Part shown: positions 26,316-34,449 of the stretch, piece by piece
Layout of the letters: each line of letters opens with the position of its first letter
How positions within the stretch are numbered: the first letter of the stretch is position 1
From: Tessaracoccus rhinocerotis
GTDB taxonomy: Bacteria; Actinomycetota; Actinomycetes; Propionibacteriales; Propionibacteriaceae
Direction of reading: 5' to 3'
Length of the DNA stretch: 64,000 nucleotides
NCBI RefSeq assembly: GCF_007197885.1
Contig: NZ_VKKG01000002.1
Coordinates: 434,001-498,000 of the forward strand
The notes under the pieces: model-generated
What the model saw: the letters and a program-made list of their open reading frames with translations, nothing else
What the model was told of the DNA's origin: nothing
Databases searched by the model: none
Program-made: the position numbers and the translations under genes

Positions 26316-27500
26316 ATGGCCGCACTCGATCCGAAGACCGCCCGCATGGTCGCGGGCGTTGAGCTGAACGCACTCGCGCTGACCGGCGTGTTCCCGAAGG
26401 AGCAGTTGGCCGGCGCGGAGGTCGTGGAGGAGGCCACCGCGATCCACGACATCGACGGTGAGGTACTGTTCCACCGGTTCGCAGTGGTCCGCGGGCGGGA
26501 GGACGTCGGCGCCGTCGACGTCGCCGCCGACGAGGTCCTCGGCGACCTGCTGCTGGCCTACGGGGACGGCCAGACCTGGAACCCGAAGGCGCTGCTGGGT
26601 GAGGCCCGCCAGCGGGGCATCGAGGGAGGGATGGGGTGCGACGACTTCGACGAGCTCAGGTTCGTCGCCTACAGCTACCCGAAGCTCGCCGTACAGTTCC
26701 TGCGCACGGGCGAGGAGGTGGCGATGCTGGAGCTGTTCACCTGGGTGCCAGTGCCGCCGGCCGGGGAGTCCGAGCACGAGCCGCTGCGCCCGGGTGCCTT
26801 CGAACGCTGGAGCCTCCGGCGCGAGCTCGGCGACGAGGACCGCAAGCTCCGGTCCGAGAGGTTCAACGAGCGCCTCGGCGCGATCAGGGACCTGCGGGAG
26901 CACATGCACGAGTTCGGGCTGATCCCGTGGCGGATAGAGCCCGAGCGCTGGTGGGAGGTCATCGTCATCAGGCTCGTCGAGACGCGCGAGATCCGGTACT
27001 CCCTGCGCTCGAGTCACCACACATCCTGCTACGAACTGCGGGGACAGGAGACCAACGTCTGGTGCGTCGCCGCCAGCACGCAGATGCTGCTCGACTTCTA
27101 CCGCTACGAGTACACCCAGACCCGGCTCGCGGAGGAGTTGGGCCTCGGGACCCACGCGAACCCGAACGGGCTGCCGTACAGCCGCGTCGGCGACGTCGTC
27201 ACCGCGATCGAGGCGCTCACGAGTGACGCCCTGGACGCGACGATGGTCACGAACCCGACGTTCGCGACCTTCCGCAACGAGATCCGCGCCAACCGGCCGC
27301 TGGTCAGTTTCGTGCCGGGACATTCCCGCACGGTCGCCGGCTACACCCAGAACCTCATCCCGGTCCTGTCGCGCAACAACTTCCAGGGGCTGCTCGTCTA
27401 CGACCCCTGGCCTCCCAACGCCGGAGTGATCACTCGCTGGGAGAACTTCGCCACGCAGGTGTACCAGTACGCCTACACGGCCCGGGTGGGGAAGGTGTGA
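26316..27500 (+). CDS. Papain-like (C39-like) cysteine peptidase with N-terminal pro-like region
   Basis: 394 residues, no signal peptide or membrane helix, so probably cytoplasmic. The C-terminal 150 residues look like a C39-like papain fold: candidate nucleophile C250 in NVWCVAAS, His336 in FVPGHSRTVAGY and Asp363 in VYDPWPP. The first 150 residues are acidic and hydrophobic beta-rich sequence without a motif I know; they may be a regulatory or pro-region. GAGGAGG precedes the ATG at 26316 by 8 bases; a GTG three codons upstream overlaps that site. The next gene starts 2 bases after the stop. Substrate and role are unknown. The peptidase call rests on residue pattern only. Confidence 0.65.
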   Translation: MAALDPKTARMVAGVELNALALTGVFPKEQLAGAEVVEEATAIHDIDGEVLFHRFAVVRGREDVGAVDVAADEVLGDLLLAYGDGQTWNPKALLGEARQRGIEGGMGCDDFDELRFVAYSYPKLAVQFLRTGEEVAMLELFTWVPVPPAGESEHEPLRPGAFERWSLRRELGDEDRKLRSERFNERLGAIRDLREHMHEFGLIPWRIEPERWWEVIVIRLVETREIRYSLRSSHHTSCYELRGQETNVWCVAASTQMLLDFYRYEYTQTRLAEELGLGTHANPNGLPYSRVGDVVTAIEALTSDALDATMVTNPTFATFRNEIRANRPLVSFVPGHSRTVAGYTQNLIPVLSRNNFQGLLVYDPWPPNAGVITRWENFATQVYQYAYTARVGKV

Positions 27501-27502
27501 CC

Positions 27503-27925
27503 ATGGCCTCCGCCGCCGAAGCCCGAGCACGGGCCGGGGAGTTCACCGACACCCCGGCCCTGCTCGGCGCGGCCCTGCAGATCAGGGACGCGTCGGGAGT
27601 GCCCTCCGGCTGGTTCGTTCCCGTCGTGGACGGTGCCCGCATCAAGGGTTTCGTCGAGCTGCGTCCGGACCTGCAGCACCGCAGGACGGCTGGCTTCGGG
27701 ACGCCCACCTGCGCCGCTGCCTGGCTCGACCCGGACGTGGTGGTCCACCGCGCGAGGCGGGAGGCCAGTGCCGGGGAGGTGCTGGGCGAGCCCTACCTGT
27801 CCTTCGACGGCACCCCCGACCGCCTCGCCTGGGCCGTGCCCGTGGGCGGTCCGAGGGGGCCGCGGGTGGTGTGGGTGGCCGGCGAGGCCGCCTGGTCCGG
27901 TCCGGCCGCCACCGGTCTGGGGTGA
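27503..27925 (+). CDS. Small protein coupled to the C39-like peptidase
   Basis: 140 residues, soluble, no recognised domain. By eye its order of elements resembles the N-terminal region of the peptidase encoded just upstream: a short hydrophobic strand pair (GWFVPVVDGARIKGFVEL), an Ala/Arg-rich helix (RARREASAGEVL), then YLSFDGTPDRLAWAVPV and VVWVAGEAAW. That suggests a free-standing pro-domain-like protein, perhaps an inhibitor or folding aid for the peptidase. This likeness is an impression, not an alignment. The ATG at 27503 has GGGGAAGG 8 bases upstream and lies 2 bases after the peptidase stop. Confidence 0.6.
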   Translation: MASAAEARARAGEFTDTPALLGAALQIRDASGVPSGWFVPVVDGARIKGFVELRPDLQHRRTAGFGTPTCAAAWLDPDVVVHRARREASAGEVLGEPYLSFDGTPDRLAWAVPVGGPRGPRVVWVAGEAAWSGPAATGLG

Positions 27926-27933
27926 GCGCTCAG

Positions 27934-28335
27934 TCACACGAGTTGGCAGGTGATCCGGCCGAGTGCCGTGCGCCGGCCCTGCTCGTCGGTGATCTCCACC
28001 TCGTACACGGCGATCCTCGAGCCCAGGTGGACCGGGGTGGCGACGCCGGTCACGACACCGCTTTGAGCCGAGCGGATGTGGGTGATGTTGAGGTCCACCC
28101 CGACGGCGGCCCTGCCTGAGGTCCGCGCGTGCGCGACGGCGCCCATCGAGGCGAGACCCTCCACGAGCACGGCGGAGGCGCCGCCGTGCAGGAGCCCCAT
28201 GGGCTGGCGGTTGCCCTCCACGGGCATCGTCCCCACCACACGGTCCGCGGAGAGGTGAGTGATCCGGATGCCCATGGCGTCGTGCAACTCGGACGAGAGT
28301 TCCTCGGCCCACTCCGGGACTGCAGCAGTTGTCAT
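27934..28335 (-). CDS. PaaI/MenI-type hotdog-fold thioesterase
   Basis: 133 residues, the usual size. The family motif NRQPMGLLHGGASAVLVEGL with catalytic region HGG and a Glu in the following helix is clear. Such enzymes hydrolyse acyl-CoA esters, for example aromatic or menaquinone-precursor CoA thioesters; the substrate cannot be told here. It is convergent with the preceding gene (8-base gap, no terminator) and divergent from polA, with which it shares overlapping -10 elements. The ATG lies 6 bases after TACAGT and has no ribosome binding site, so it is likely leaderless. Confidence 0.88.
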   Translation of the reverse strand: MTTAAVPEWAEELSSELHDAMGIRITHLSADRVVGTMPVEGNRQPMGLLHGGASAVLVEGLASMGAVAHARTSGRAAVGVDLNITHIRSAQSGVVTGVATPVHLGSRIAVYEVEITDEQGRRTALGRITCQLV

Positions 28336-28341
28336 GCGCCA

Positions 28342-28351
28342 ACTGTAGAGT
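28342..28351. promoter_or_regulatory. Overlapping divergent -10 elements of polA and the thioesterase gene
   Basis: The block ACTGTAGAGT holds TAGAGT for polA on the plus strand (28346-28351) and TACAGT for the thioesterase on the minus strand (complement of 28342-28347). They share 2 bases. Each lies 6 or 7 bases before its start codon. RNA polymerase could occupy only one of them at a time. Confidence 0.6.
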
Positions 28352-28358
28352 CGTCGCC

Positions 28359-31034
28359 GTGACTGACAAGCCCCGCCTGCTCCTGATCGACGGCCACTCC
28401 GTGGCCTACCGCGCCTTCTTCGCCCTACCGGTGGACAACTTCGCCACCCAGACGGGGCAGCACACCAACGCGGTGTTCGGGTTCACTTCCATGCTGATCA
28501 ACGTTCTGCGCGACGAGCAGCCCACCCACCTGGCGGTGGCCTTCGACGTCTCCCGGCACTCCTTCCGCACCGAGAGCTACCCCGAGTACAAGGCCAACCG
28601 GGCCGCCTCCCCGGACGAGTTCAAGGGGCAGGTGGCGCTCATCAAGGACGTGCTGTCGGCCCTGAACATCCAGTTCCTGGAGAAGGAGGGCTACGAGGCC
28701 GACGACGTGATCGCCACGCTGTCCACGCGCGCCGCCGCGGAGGGCTTCGACGTGTTCATCTGCACCGGTGACCGGGACGCGATGCAACTCGTGAACGACA
28801 ACGTCACGGTCCTCTACCCCCGCAAGGGCGTCTCGGACCTGGCCCGCATGACCCCGGAGACCGTCGAGGAGAAGTACCTCGTGCCGCCCGCGAGCTACCC
28901 GGAACTCGCGGCGCTGGTGGGGGAGACCAGCGACAACCTGCCCGGCGTGCCCGGCGTGGGCCCGAAGACGGCCGCCAAGTGGATCCGCGAGTACGACGGG
29001 CTGGACAACATCATCGCCCGCGCCGAGCAGATCAAGGGCAAGGCCGGGGAGTCCTTCCGCGCCCACATCGAGGACGTCCGCCGCAACCGCCGCCTCAACG
29101 CCCTGGTGCGGGACCTCGAACTGCCGCTCGCCCCGGCGGACGCCGAACGCGTCGACTGGGACCGTGAGCGCGTCCACGAACTCTTCGACGCCCTCGAGTT
29201 CCGGGTGCTGCGGGAGCGACTGCTCGAGCTCGCGCCCAACGAGCCGGTTTCCGAGGAGGGCTTCGACGTCGAGGGCGACGTCCTGGGGGCGGGCGAGGTC
29301 GCTGACTGGCTGGCCGAGCACGCGCAGGACCGTACCGGCGTGCACTTCGTCGGCCACTGGGGCGCAGGCACCGGAGACCTGCTGGGGCTGGCCCTGGCAG
29401 GTGCCGACGGCGCCGGCGCCTACGTCGACGTAGCGGGTCTCACACCCGAAGACGACGCGGCACTGGCGCGGTGGCTCGCGGACGAGACGCCCCGGAAGGT
29501 GGTCCACGAGGCCAAGGGCCCGACGTTGGCGGTGTGGGCCCGTGGCTGGGACCTGCGCGGTGTCGGCTTCGACACGCTGCTGGCCGCCTACCTGCTGCGC
29601 CCGGACCAGCGCACGTTCGACCTCGCCGACCTGGTCCTGCGCTACCTCAAGCGCGAGCTGGCCGCGGAGAAGTCCGGGTCCGACGACGCGCAACTCAGCT
29701 TCGAGTTCGAGGACGACGCCGAGGAGGCGGCCGCTGACGCCATGCTGCGCGCCCGGGTGGCGCTCGACCTCGCGGATGCCCTCCGCGTGCAACTCGCCGA
29801 GCGGGACTCGGAGGACCTCCTGGCCAAGGTCGAGCTCCCGTTGCAGCGCACCCTGGCCGTCGCGGAACGCACCGGTGTGGCAGTCGACGTGGATCGGCTC
29901 GACGCGCTTCGCGCCGAGTTCGACAACGCGGTTGCGCAGGCGCAGGCCGCAGCCTTCGACGTGCTGGGACACGAGGTCAACCTGGGCTCGCCGAAGCAGC
30001 TGCAGACCGTGCTGTTCGACGAGCTCGGGATGCCCAAGACGCGCAAGACCAAGTCCGGCTACACCACCGACGCCGACGCGCTGGAGGGACTGTTCGCCAA
30101 GACCGAGCACCCGTTCCTCGGGCACCTGCTGGAGCACCGGGACCGGATCCGGCTGCGGCAGACGGTGGACGGCCTGCTGGCGGCGGTGCAGCCGGACGGC
30201 CGGATCCACACCAACTACGTCCAGACCATCGCAGCCACCGGGCGGTTGTCCTCGACGGACCCCAACCTGCAGAACATCCCCATCCGCACCGCGCTTGGCC
30301 GCCAGATCCGCAGCGCCTTCGTTCCCGGCGCGGGGTACGAGTCCCTGATGACGGCCGACTACTCCCAGATCGAGATGCGGATCATGGCGCACCTCAGCGA
30401 GGACGAGGGCCTCGGCGAGGCCTTCCGCTCCGGGCGCGACTTCCACAACGAGATGGCGGCCAAGGTGTTCAACGTCGCCGGCGACGAGGTGGACGGGGAG
30501 ATGCGGGCCAAGATCAAGGCGATGAACTACGGCCTGGCCTACGGGCTGAGCGCGTTCGGCCTGTCCAAGCAGTTGAAGATCTCCGTGGGTGAGGCGAAGG
30601 AACTGATGGAGGACTACTTCGCCCGCGTCGGTGGCGTGCACGACTACCTCGCCGACGTGGTCTCGGAGGCCCGCACGCGCGGCTACACCTCGACGATGCT
30701 GGGGCGCCGCCGCTACCTGCCGGACCTCACCTCCAGCAACCGGCAGCGCCGGGAGATGGCGGAGCGGGCGGCGCTGAACTCACCCATCCAGGGCACGGCC
30801 GCCGACATCATCAAGGTGGCCATGATCAACGTCGGACGCGCCCTCGACGAGGCACGCCTGAACAGCCGCATGCTGCTGCAGGTGCACGACGAACTGGTGC
30901 TCGAGGTGGCACCGGGGGAGCAGGACACGGTCGCGGACCTGGTCAGCGCCAACATGGCGGGCGCCATGGAACTGACCGTGCCGTTGGCAGTCTCCGTCGG
31001 CGTCGGGGAGTCGTGGTTCGCCGCGGCCCACTGA
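28359..31034 (+). CDS. polA: DNA polymerase I
   Basis: 891 residues. The N-terminal 5'-nuclease domain (about 1-290) has LLIDGHSVAYRAFFA and the metal-binding EADDVIATL. The middle domain (about 310-470) lacks the acidic residues of a working 3'-5' exonuclease, as usual in actinobacterial PolA, so proofreading is probably absent. The polymerase domain carries motif A (DYSQIEMRIMAHLSED), motif B (KIKAMNYGLAYGLSAFG) and motif C with D844 (QVHDELVLEV). It fills gaps in repair and replaces Okazaki primers. The GTG at 28359 follows a TAGAGT -10 by 7 bases and has no ribosome binding site, so a leaderless start is likely. Confidence 0.96.
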   Translation: MTDKPRLLLIDGHSVAYRAFFALPVDNFATQTGQHTNAVFGFTSMLINVLRDEQPTHLAVAFDVSRHSFRTESYPEYKANRAASPDEFKGQVALIKDVLSALNIQFLEKEGYEADDVIATLSTRAAAEGFDVFICTGDRDAMQLVNDNVTVLYPRKGVSDLARMTPETVEEKYLVPPASYPELAALVGETSDNLPGVPGVGPKTAAKWIREYDGLDNIIARAEQIKGKAGESFRAHIEDVRRNRRLNALVRDLELPLAPADAERVDWDRERVHELFDALEFRVLRERLLELAPNEPVSEEGFDVEGDVLGAGEVADWLAEHAQDRTGVHFVGHWGAGTGDLLGLALAGADGAGAYVDVAGLTPEDDAALARWLADETPRKVVHEAKGPTLAVWARGWDLRGVGFDTLLAAYLLRPDQRTFDLADLVLRYLKRELAAEKSGSDDAQLSFEFEDDAEEAAADAMLRARVALDLADALRVQLAERDSEDLLAKVELPLQRTLAVAERTGVAVDVDRLDALRAEFDNAVAQAQAAAFDVLGHEVNLGSPKQLQTVLFDELGMPKTRKTKSGYTTDADALEGLFAKTEHPFLGHLLEHRDRIRLRQTVDGLLAAVQPDGRIHTNYVQTIAATGRLSSTDPNLQNIPIRTALGRQIRSAFVPGAGYESLMTADYSQIEMRIMAHLSEDEGLGEAFRSGRDFHNEMAAKVFNVAGDEVDGEMRAKIKAMNYGLAYGLSAFGLSKQLKISVGEAKELMEDYFARVGGVHDYLADVVSEARTRGYTSTMLGRRRYLPDLTSSNRQRREMAERAALNSPIQGTAADIIKVAMINVGRALDEARLNSRMLLQVHDELVLEVAPGEQDTVADLVSANMAGAMELTVPLAVSVGVGESWFAAAH

Positions 31035-31046
31035 CCGGGCGGCCAG

Positions 31047-31781
31047 TCAGAGACTGACGGGCTCGGCGTAGAACAGGATCCTGGAGTCCCAGATCTCGGT
31101 CTCGCGGTCGAAGTCCCAGCAGATCACCATGGTGAGCAGGGGGTCACCCTCGAAGTCCACCATCACGTCGGAGTCCACGTCGTACTCGTCCACCCAGATC
31201 TTGGACGCCTCGACGAACTCGTAGCAAGCGGTGCGGCCGTCGGCACCCTCGATCTTGATGAGGTCACCGGGGACGAGGTTCGCGCCCGCGTCGTCGTACA
31301 TCTCGTTGCCGAGCGCGCCGCCGTTGCGGTAGGTGTGGATGGACATGACCACCTTGCCGCTGTCCGAGCCCGGACGCGGTCCCTGGTTCCACCAGGAGGC
31401 GGTACGTGGCTGGTCCATGGGCGGTGCGGCGATGTTGCCGTCGGCGTCAAGGCCGAGGCTCAGCACGCGCTCGTCCGCCTCGGGATTGTCCATCCGGAAC
31501 GTGTCCGGGACGAAGCCCTCGGCGTCGATCGGGTCGCAGTCGGCGTACTTGGCGTCCGCGGTCGTGGACGGCACGGAGCTCGGGGAGACGGACTGTGAGG
31601 GGGTGGCGGACGGCGGCACCGTCACCGAGGTCGGGGACGGGGTTGGTCCCACGCTGGGCTCCGAGGGGCGGATCACCAGCCACGTGGCGACCGCGGCGAC
31701 CAGAGCCACTGCGACGACGATCGTGAGCACCCGCCAACGGGTGGGCATGCCGGATCTCCCTGCCACACTGGAATCAGTCAC
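31047..31781 (-). CDS. Class F sortase
   Basis: 244 residues. A short head and one membrane helix (about 15-36, WRVLTIVVAVALVAAVATWL) are followed by a Pro/Ser/Thr-rich linker and an extracellular sortase domain. The catalytic set is His149 (SIHTYRNG), Cys221 (MVICWDF) and Arg234 (DSRILFYAEP). Sortases cut LPXTG-type signals and join proteins to the wall or to each other; class F members are actinobacterial and their substrates are mostly unknown. No LPXTG-like substrate is encoded in this window. I place the start at the GTG at 31781, 7 bases after a TAGGCT -10. An ATG 10 codons upstream lies before that -10 and is disfavoured. Confidence 0.85.
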   Translation of the reverse strand: MTDSSVAGRSGMPTRWRVLTIVVAVALVAAVATWLVIRPSEPSVGPTPSPTSVTVPPSATPSQSVSPSSVPSTTADAKYADCDPIDAEGFVPDTFRMDNPEADERVLSLGLDADGNIAAPPMDQPRTASWWNQGPRPGSDSGKVVMSIHTYRNGGALGNEMYDDAGANLVPGDLIKIEGADGRTACYEFVEASKIWVDEYDVDSDVMVDFEGDPLLTMVICWDFDRETEIWDSRILFYAEPVSL

Positions 31782-31788
31782 ACGCCCC

Positions 31789-31794
31789 AGCCTA
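31789..31794 (-). promoter_or_regulatory. Sortase gene -10, leaderless configuration
   Basis: TAGGCT on the minus strand ends 7 bases before the GTG at 31781. No ribosome binding site is seen. Confidence 0.5.
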
Positions 31795-31814
31795 GCGGGG
31801 TGGTGGAACATCGT

Positions 31815-31843
31815 TTGACCGTGGTTGTCCGCGCAGCTAGGCT
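31815..31843 (+). promoter_or_regulatory. rpsA promoter
   Basis: TTGACC (31815-31820), a 17-base spacer and TAGGCT (31838-31843) form the best vegetative promoter match in the window. Transcription from it would give a leader of about 128 bases before the rpsA ATG. The leader may carry a regulatory structure, but I see no long hairpin in it. Confidence 0.75.
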
Positions 31844-31977
31844 TATGGGGCGCTGTGACCTGCCCACCCTCGGACGGAGTGGGGTTGGCGTGTTGTAAGT
31901 TCCTGCTGAGGATTCCACCGGTTGGCGCCTACGACAAGGCACAACGCGCCTTACGAAAATTTCGGAGCCCAACCTAC

Positions 31978-33426
31978 ATGACCTCCTCCATTGAGGCCTC
32001 GACTGTTGCAGTCGACGACTTTGGCACCCCAGAAGCCTTCATGGCTGCGGTGGACGCCACCATCAAGTACTTCAACGACGGCGACATCGTGTCCGGCACC
32101 GTCGTCAAGGTCGACAGGGACGAAGTCCTGCTCGACATCGGTTACAAGACCGAAGGCGTCATCCCTTCCAAGGAACTCTCCATCAAGCACGACGTCGACC
32201 CCTTCGACGTGGTCAATGTCGGTGATGAGATCGAGGCCCTTGTCCAGCAGAAGGAGGACAAGGAGGGTCGTCTGATCCTGTCCAAGAAGCGGGCTCAGTA
32301 CGAGCGCGCCTGGGGCACGATCGAGAAGATCAAGGAAGAGGACGGCGTGGTCTCCGGCCAGGTCATCGAGGTGGTCAAGGGCGGCCTCATCGTCGACATC
32401 GGCCTGCGCGGCTTCCTGCCCGCCTCGCTGGTGGAGATGCGTCGCGTCCGCGACCTCCAGCCTTACGTCGGCATGGAGCTCGAGGCCAAGATCATCGAGC
32501 TCGACAAGAACCGCAACAACGTGGTCCTGTCACGCCGCGCCTGGCTCGAGCAGACCCAGTCCGAGGTCCGCCAGACGTTCCTCACCCAGCTCCAGAAGGG
32601 CCAGATCCGCAAGGGTGTCGTGTCCTCGATCGTCAACTTCGGTGCATTCGTGGACCTGGGTGGCGTCGACGGTCTCGTACACGTCTCGGAGCTGTCCTGG
32701 AAGCACATCGACCACCCGAACGAGGTCGTCGAGGTCGGGATGCCCGTCACCGTCGAGGTGCTCGAGGTGGACATGGACCGCGAGCGCGTCTCCCTGTCCC
32801 TCAAGGCCACCCAGGAAGATCCGTGGCAGACCTTCGCACGTCTGCACCAGATCGGCCAGATCGTGCCCGGCAAGGTCACCAAGCTGGTTCCGTTCGGTGC
32901 GTTCGTGCGCGTCGGCGACGGCATCGAGGGCCTGGTCCACGTGTCCGAGCTGGCCGAGCGCCACGTCGAGATCCCGGAGCAGGTTGTTTCCGTGGGCGAC
33001 GAGGTCATGGTCAAGGTCATCGACATCGATCTCGAGCGCCGTCGCGTCTCGCTGTCGCTCAAGCAGGCCAACGAGGGTGTCGACGTCGCAGCTGACGACT
33101 TCGACCCGTCGCTGTACGGCATGACCGCCAGCTACGACGACCAGGGCAACTACATCTACCCCGAGGGCTTCGATCCGGAGACCAACGAGTGGAAGGAAGG
33201 CTACGACGAGCAGCGCCAGGCGTGGGAGCGTCAGTACGCCGAGGCCCAGGCTCGTTGGGAGGCCCACAAGAAGCAGGTCGAGGACGCCGAGAGCGCAGAG
33301 CGCGACGCGGTCGTCACTGCCGGCACCGGCTTCTCCTCCGCCACCTCCGAGGACGAGGGCGAGGGTTCGCTCGCTTCCGACGAGGCACTGCAGGCCCTTC
33401 GCGAGAAGCTGACCGGCGGGAACTGA
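31978..33426 (+). CDS. rpsA: 30S ribosomal protein S1
   Basis: 482 residues with four S1 RNA-binding domains (about 33-105, 123-188, 209-277 and 294-363). Each shows the S1 pattern, for example GDIVSGTVVKVDRDEVLLDI, IRKGVVSSIVNFGAFVDLGG and VPGKVTKLVPFGAFVRVGDG. The C-terminal 100 residues are acidic and Gln/Glu-rich. Four domains rather than six is normal for actinobacterial S1. I use the ATG at 31978 (MTSSIEAST) with GGAG 10 bases upstream; the frame is open 50 codons further into the leader but that part is not S1-like. Confidence 0.95.
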   Translation: MTSSIEASTVAVDDFGTPEAFMAAVDATIKYFNDGDIVSGTVVKVDRDEVLLDIGYKTEGVIPSKELSIKHDVDPFDVVNVGDEIEALVQQKEDKEGRLILSKKRAQYERAWGTIEKIKEEDGVVSGQVIEVVKGGLIVDIGLRGFLPASLVEMRRVRDLQPYVGMELEAKIIELDKNRNNVVLSRRAWLEQTQSEVRQTFLTQLQKGQIRKGVVSSIVNFGAFVDLGGVDGLVHVSELSWKHIDHPNEVVEVGMPVTVEVLEVDMDRERVSLSLKATQEDPWQTFARLHQIGQIVPGKVTKLVPFGAFVRVGDGIEGLVHVSELAERHVEIPEQVVSVGDEVMVKVIDIDLERRRVSLSLKQANEGVDVAADDFDPSLYGMTASYDDQGNYIYPEGFDPETNEWKEGYDEQRQAWERQYAEAQARWEAHKKQVEDAESAERDAVVTAGTGFSSATSEDEGEGSLASDEALQALREKLTGGN

Positions 33427-33449
33427 TCCCACCGGCAGCCGAGCCGCAC

Positions 33450-33490
33450 GACCGCCGCCCTCTCACCCACGAGGTGAGGGGGCGGCGGTC
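33450..33490 (+). terminator. Terminator after rpsA
   Basis: 18-bp stem with one G-T pair: GACCGCCGCCCTCTCACC (33450-33467) and GGTGAGGGGGCGGCGGTC (33473-33490), 5-base loop, then TGTTGTCT. Confidence 0.9.
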
Positions 33491-33512
33491 TGTTGTCTGC
33501 ACACCTGGCCGC

Positions 33513-33518
33513 TACCCT
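33513..33518 (+). promoter_or_regulatory. coaE -10, leaderless configuration
   Basis: TACCCT ends 7 bases before the coaE ATG at 33526. No ribosome binding site lies between them. TGTTGT (33491-33496) is a weak -35 at 16 bases, at the edge of the rpsA terminator. Confidence 0.5.
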
Positions 33519-33525
33519 TGCCGTC

Positions 33526-34167
33526 ATGGTCCGAATCGCACTCACGGGCGGAATCGCCTCAGGCAAGACCCTCGTCTCGGCGGAACTGGCCGAGCTGGGG
33601 GCGGTCGTCATCGACTCCGACCTCCTGGCCCGCGAGGTGGTGGCACCGGGTACCGGTGGGCTGGCGAGGGTGGTCGAGCGGTTCGGCCCGGGTGCGCTGC
33701 GCGCGGACGGATCGCTGGACCGGGGGAGGCTGGGGGAGTTGGTCTTCGCCGACGACGCGGCTCGGGAAGACCTGAACGCGATCGTCCACCCGCTGGTCCG
33801 ACGGCGTGCGGCCGAGCTGGAGGCGGCGGCGGCGGCCGGGTCGGTGGTCGTGCACGTCATCCCACTGCTGGTGGAGACCGACCAGCACCGGGACTTCGAC
33901 GGTGTGGTGGTGGTGGACGCCCCCGCTGAGACCCAGGTCTCCAGGTTGATGCACCGCAATGACCTGACCACGCAGGAGGCCCGGGCGCGGCTGCGGGCGC
34001 AGGCTCCCAGGACCGACCGGCTGGAGGCCGCGGACTGGGTGGTGGACAACTCCGGCGACGTCGCCTCCACGATCAAACAGGTCCACGCCCTTTGGGACGG
34101 GCCCATCCGGGAGCTGCGCAGCCGGGAGGCGACACGCACCGGCGGTCCGGACCAACCGGGCAATTAG
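33526..34167 (+). CDS. coaE: Dephospho-CoA kinase
   Basis: 213 residues. The Walker A motif is LTGGIASGKT (residues 7-16). VIDSDLLAREVV supplies the substrate-binding Asp and the lid has MHRNDLTTQEARARLRAQ. It phosphorylates dephospho-CoA in the final step of coenzyme A synthesis. In actinobacteria coaE regularly follows rpsA, as here. The ATG at 33526 is supported by family length and by the -10 spacing; the earlier frame contains the terminator. Confidence 0.93.
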   Translation: MVRIALTGGIASGKTLVSAELAELGAVVIDSDLLAREVVAPGTGGLARVVERFGPGALRADGSLDRGRLGELVFADDAAREDLNAIVHPLVRRRAAELEAAAAAGSVVVHVIPLLVETDQHRDFDGVVVVDAPAETQVSRLMHRNDLTTQEARARLRAQAPRTDRLEAADWVVDNSGDVASTIKQVHALWDGPIRELRSREATRTGGPDQPGN

Positions 34168-34193
34168 AAAGGCCCGCCTCGCGGCGGGCCTTT
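34168..34193. terminator. Terminator after coaE
   Basis: 11-bp stem AAAGGCCCGCC (34168-34178) with GGCGGGCCTTT (34183-34193), loop TCGC. It begins directly after the stop codon and can work from both sides, also closing the minus-strand gene on the right. Confidence 0.9.
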
Positions 34194-34215
34194 CGACTTG
34201 AATTGACGATGAACC

Positions 34216-34371
34216 TCAGAGGGCCCTTCGACCGGTGACGAGGTTGATGACCAGCACAATCGCGGCCACCACCAGTAGTAGATGGATCAGGTTGCCGCCG
34301 AACTGCGTGAGCAGGCCGATCAGCCACAGAACAACGATCACAACTAGGACGATCCACAGGATGCGTGCCAT
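34216..34371 (-). CDS. Lmo0937-family small membrane protein
   Basis: 51 residues. Two hydrophobic helices (ILWIVLVVIVVLWLIGLL and HLLLVVAAIVLVINLV) are joined by a short turn with Gly and Asn and followed by the basic tail TGRRAL. This matches the Lmo0937 family, tiny membrane proteins of unknown role that are often stress-induced. The ATG has AAAGGAACC upstream and TAGGCT (complement of 34405-34410) is a plausible -10. It lies downstream of the GH20 gene on the same strand but probably has its own promoter. Confidence 0.82.
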   Translation of the reverse strand: MARILWIVLVVIVVLWLIGLLTQFGGNLIHLLLVVAAIVLVINLVTGRRAL

Positions 34372-34449
34372 GAGAGGTTCCTTTCTGTCGCTTCCAAGAG
34401 GTTCAGCCTAGCGGGGATCGGTTGGCCGTGGGGCAGATGAGTGCGAAAG

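Noticed and set aside
31782-31811. Upstream ATG of the sortase gene
   Set aside because: It precedes the -10 hexamer and adds residues that are not family-like.
34216-34371. Whether the 51-codon membrane gene belongs to the sugar operon
   Set aside because: It has its own ribosome binding site and -10, and family members are stress-linked singletons, so I treat it as separate.
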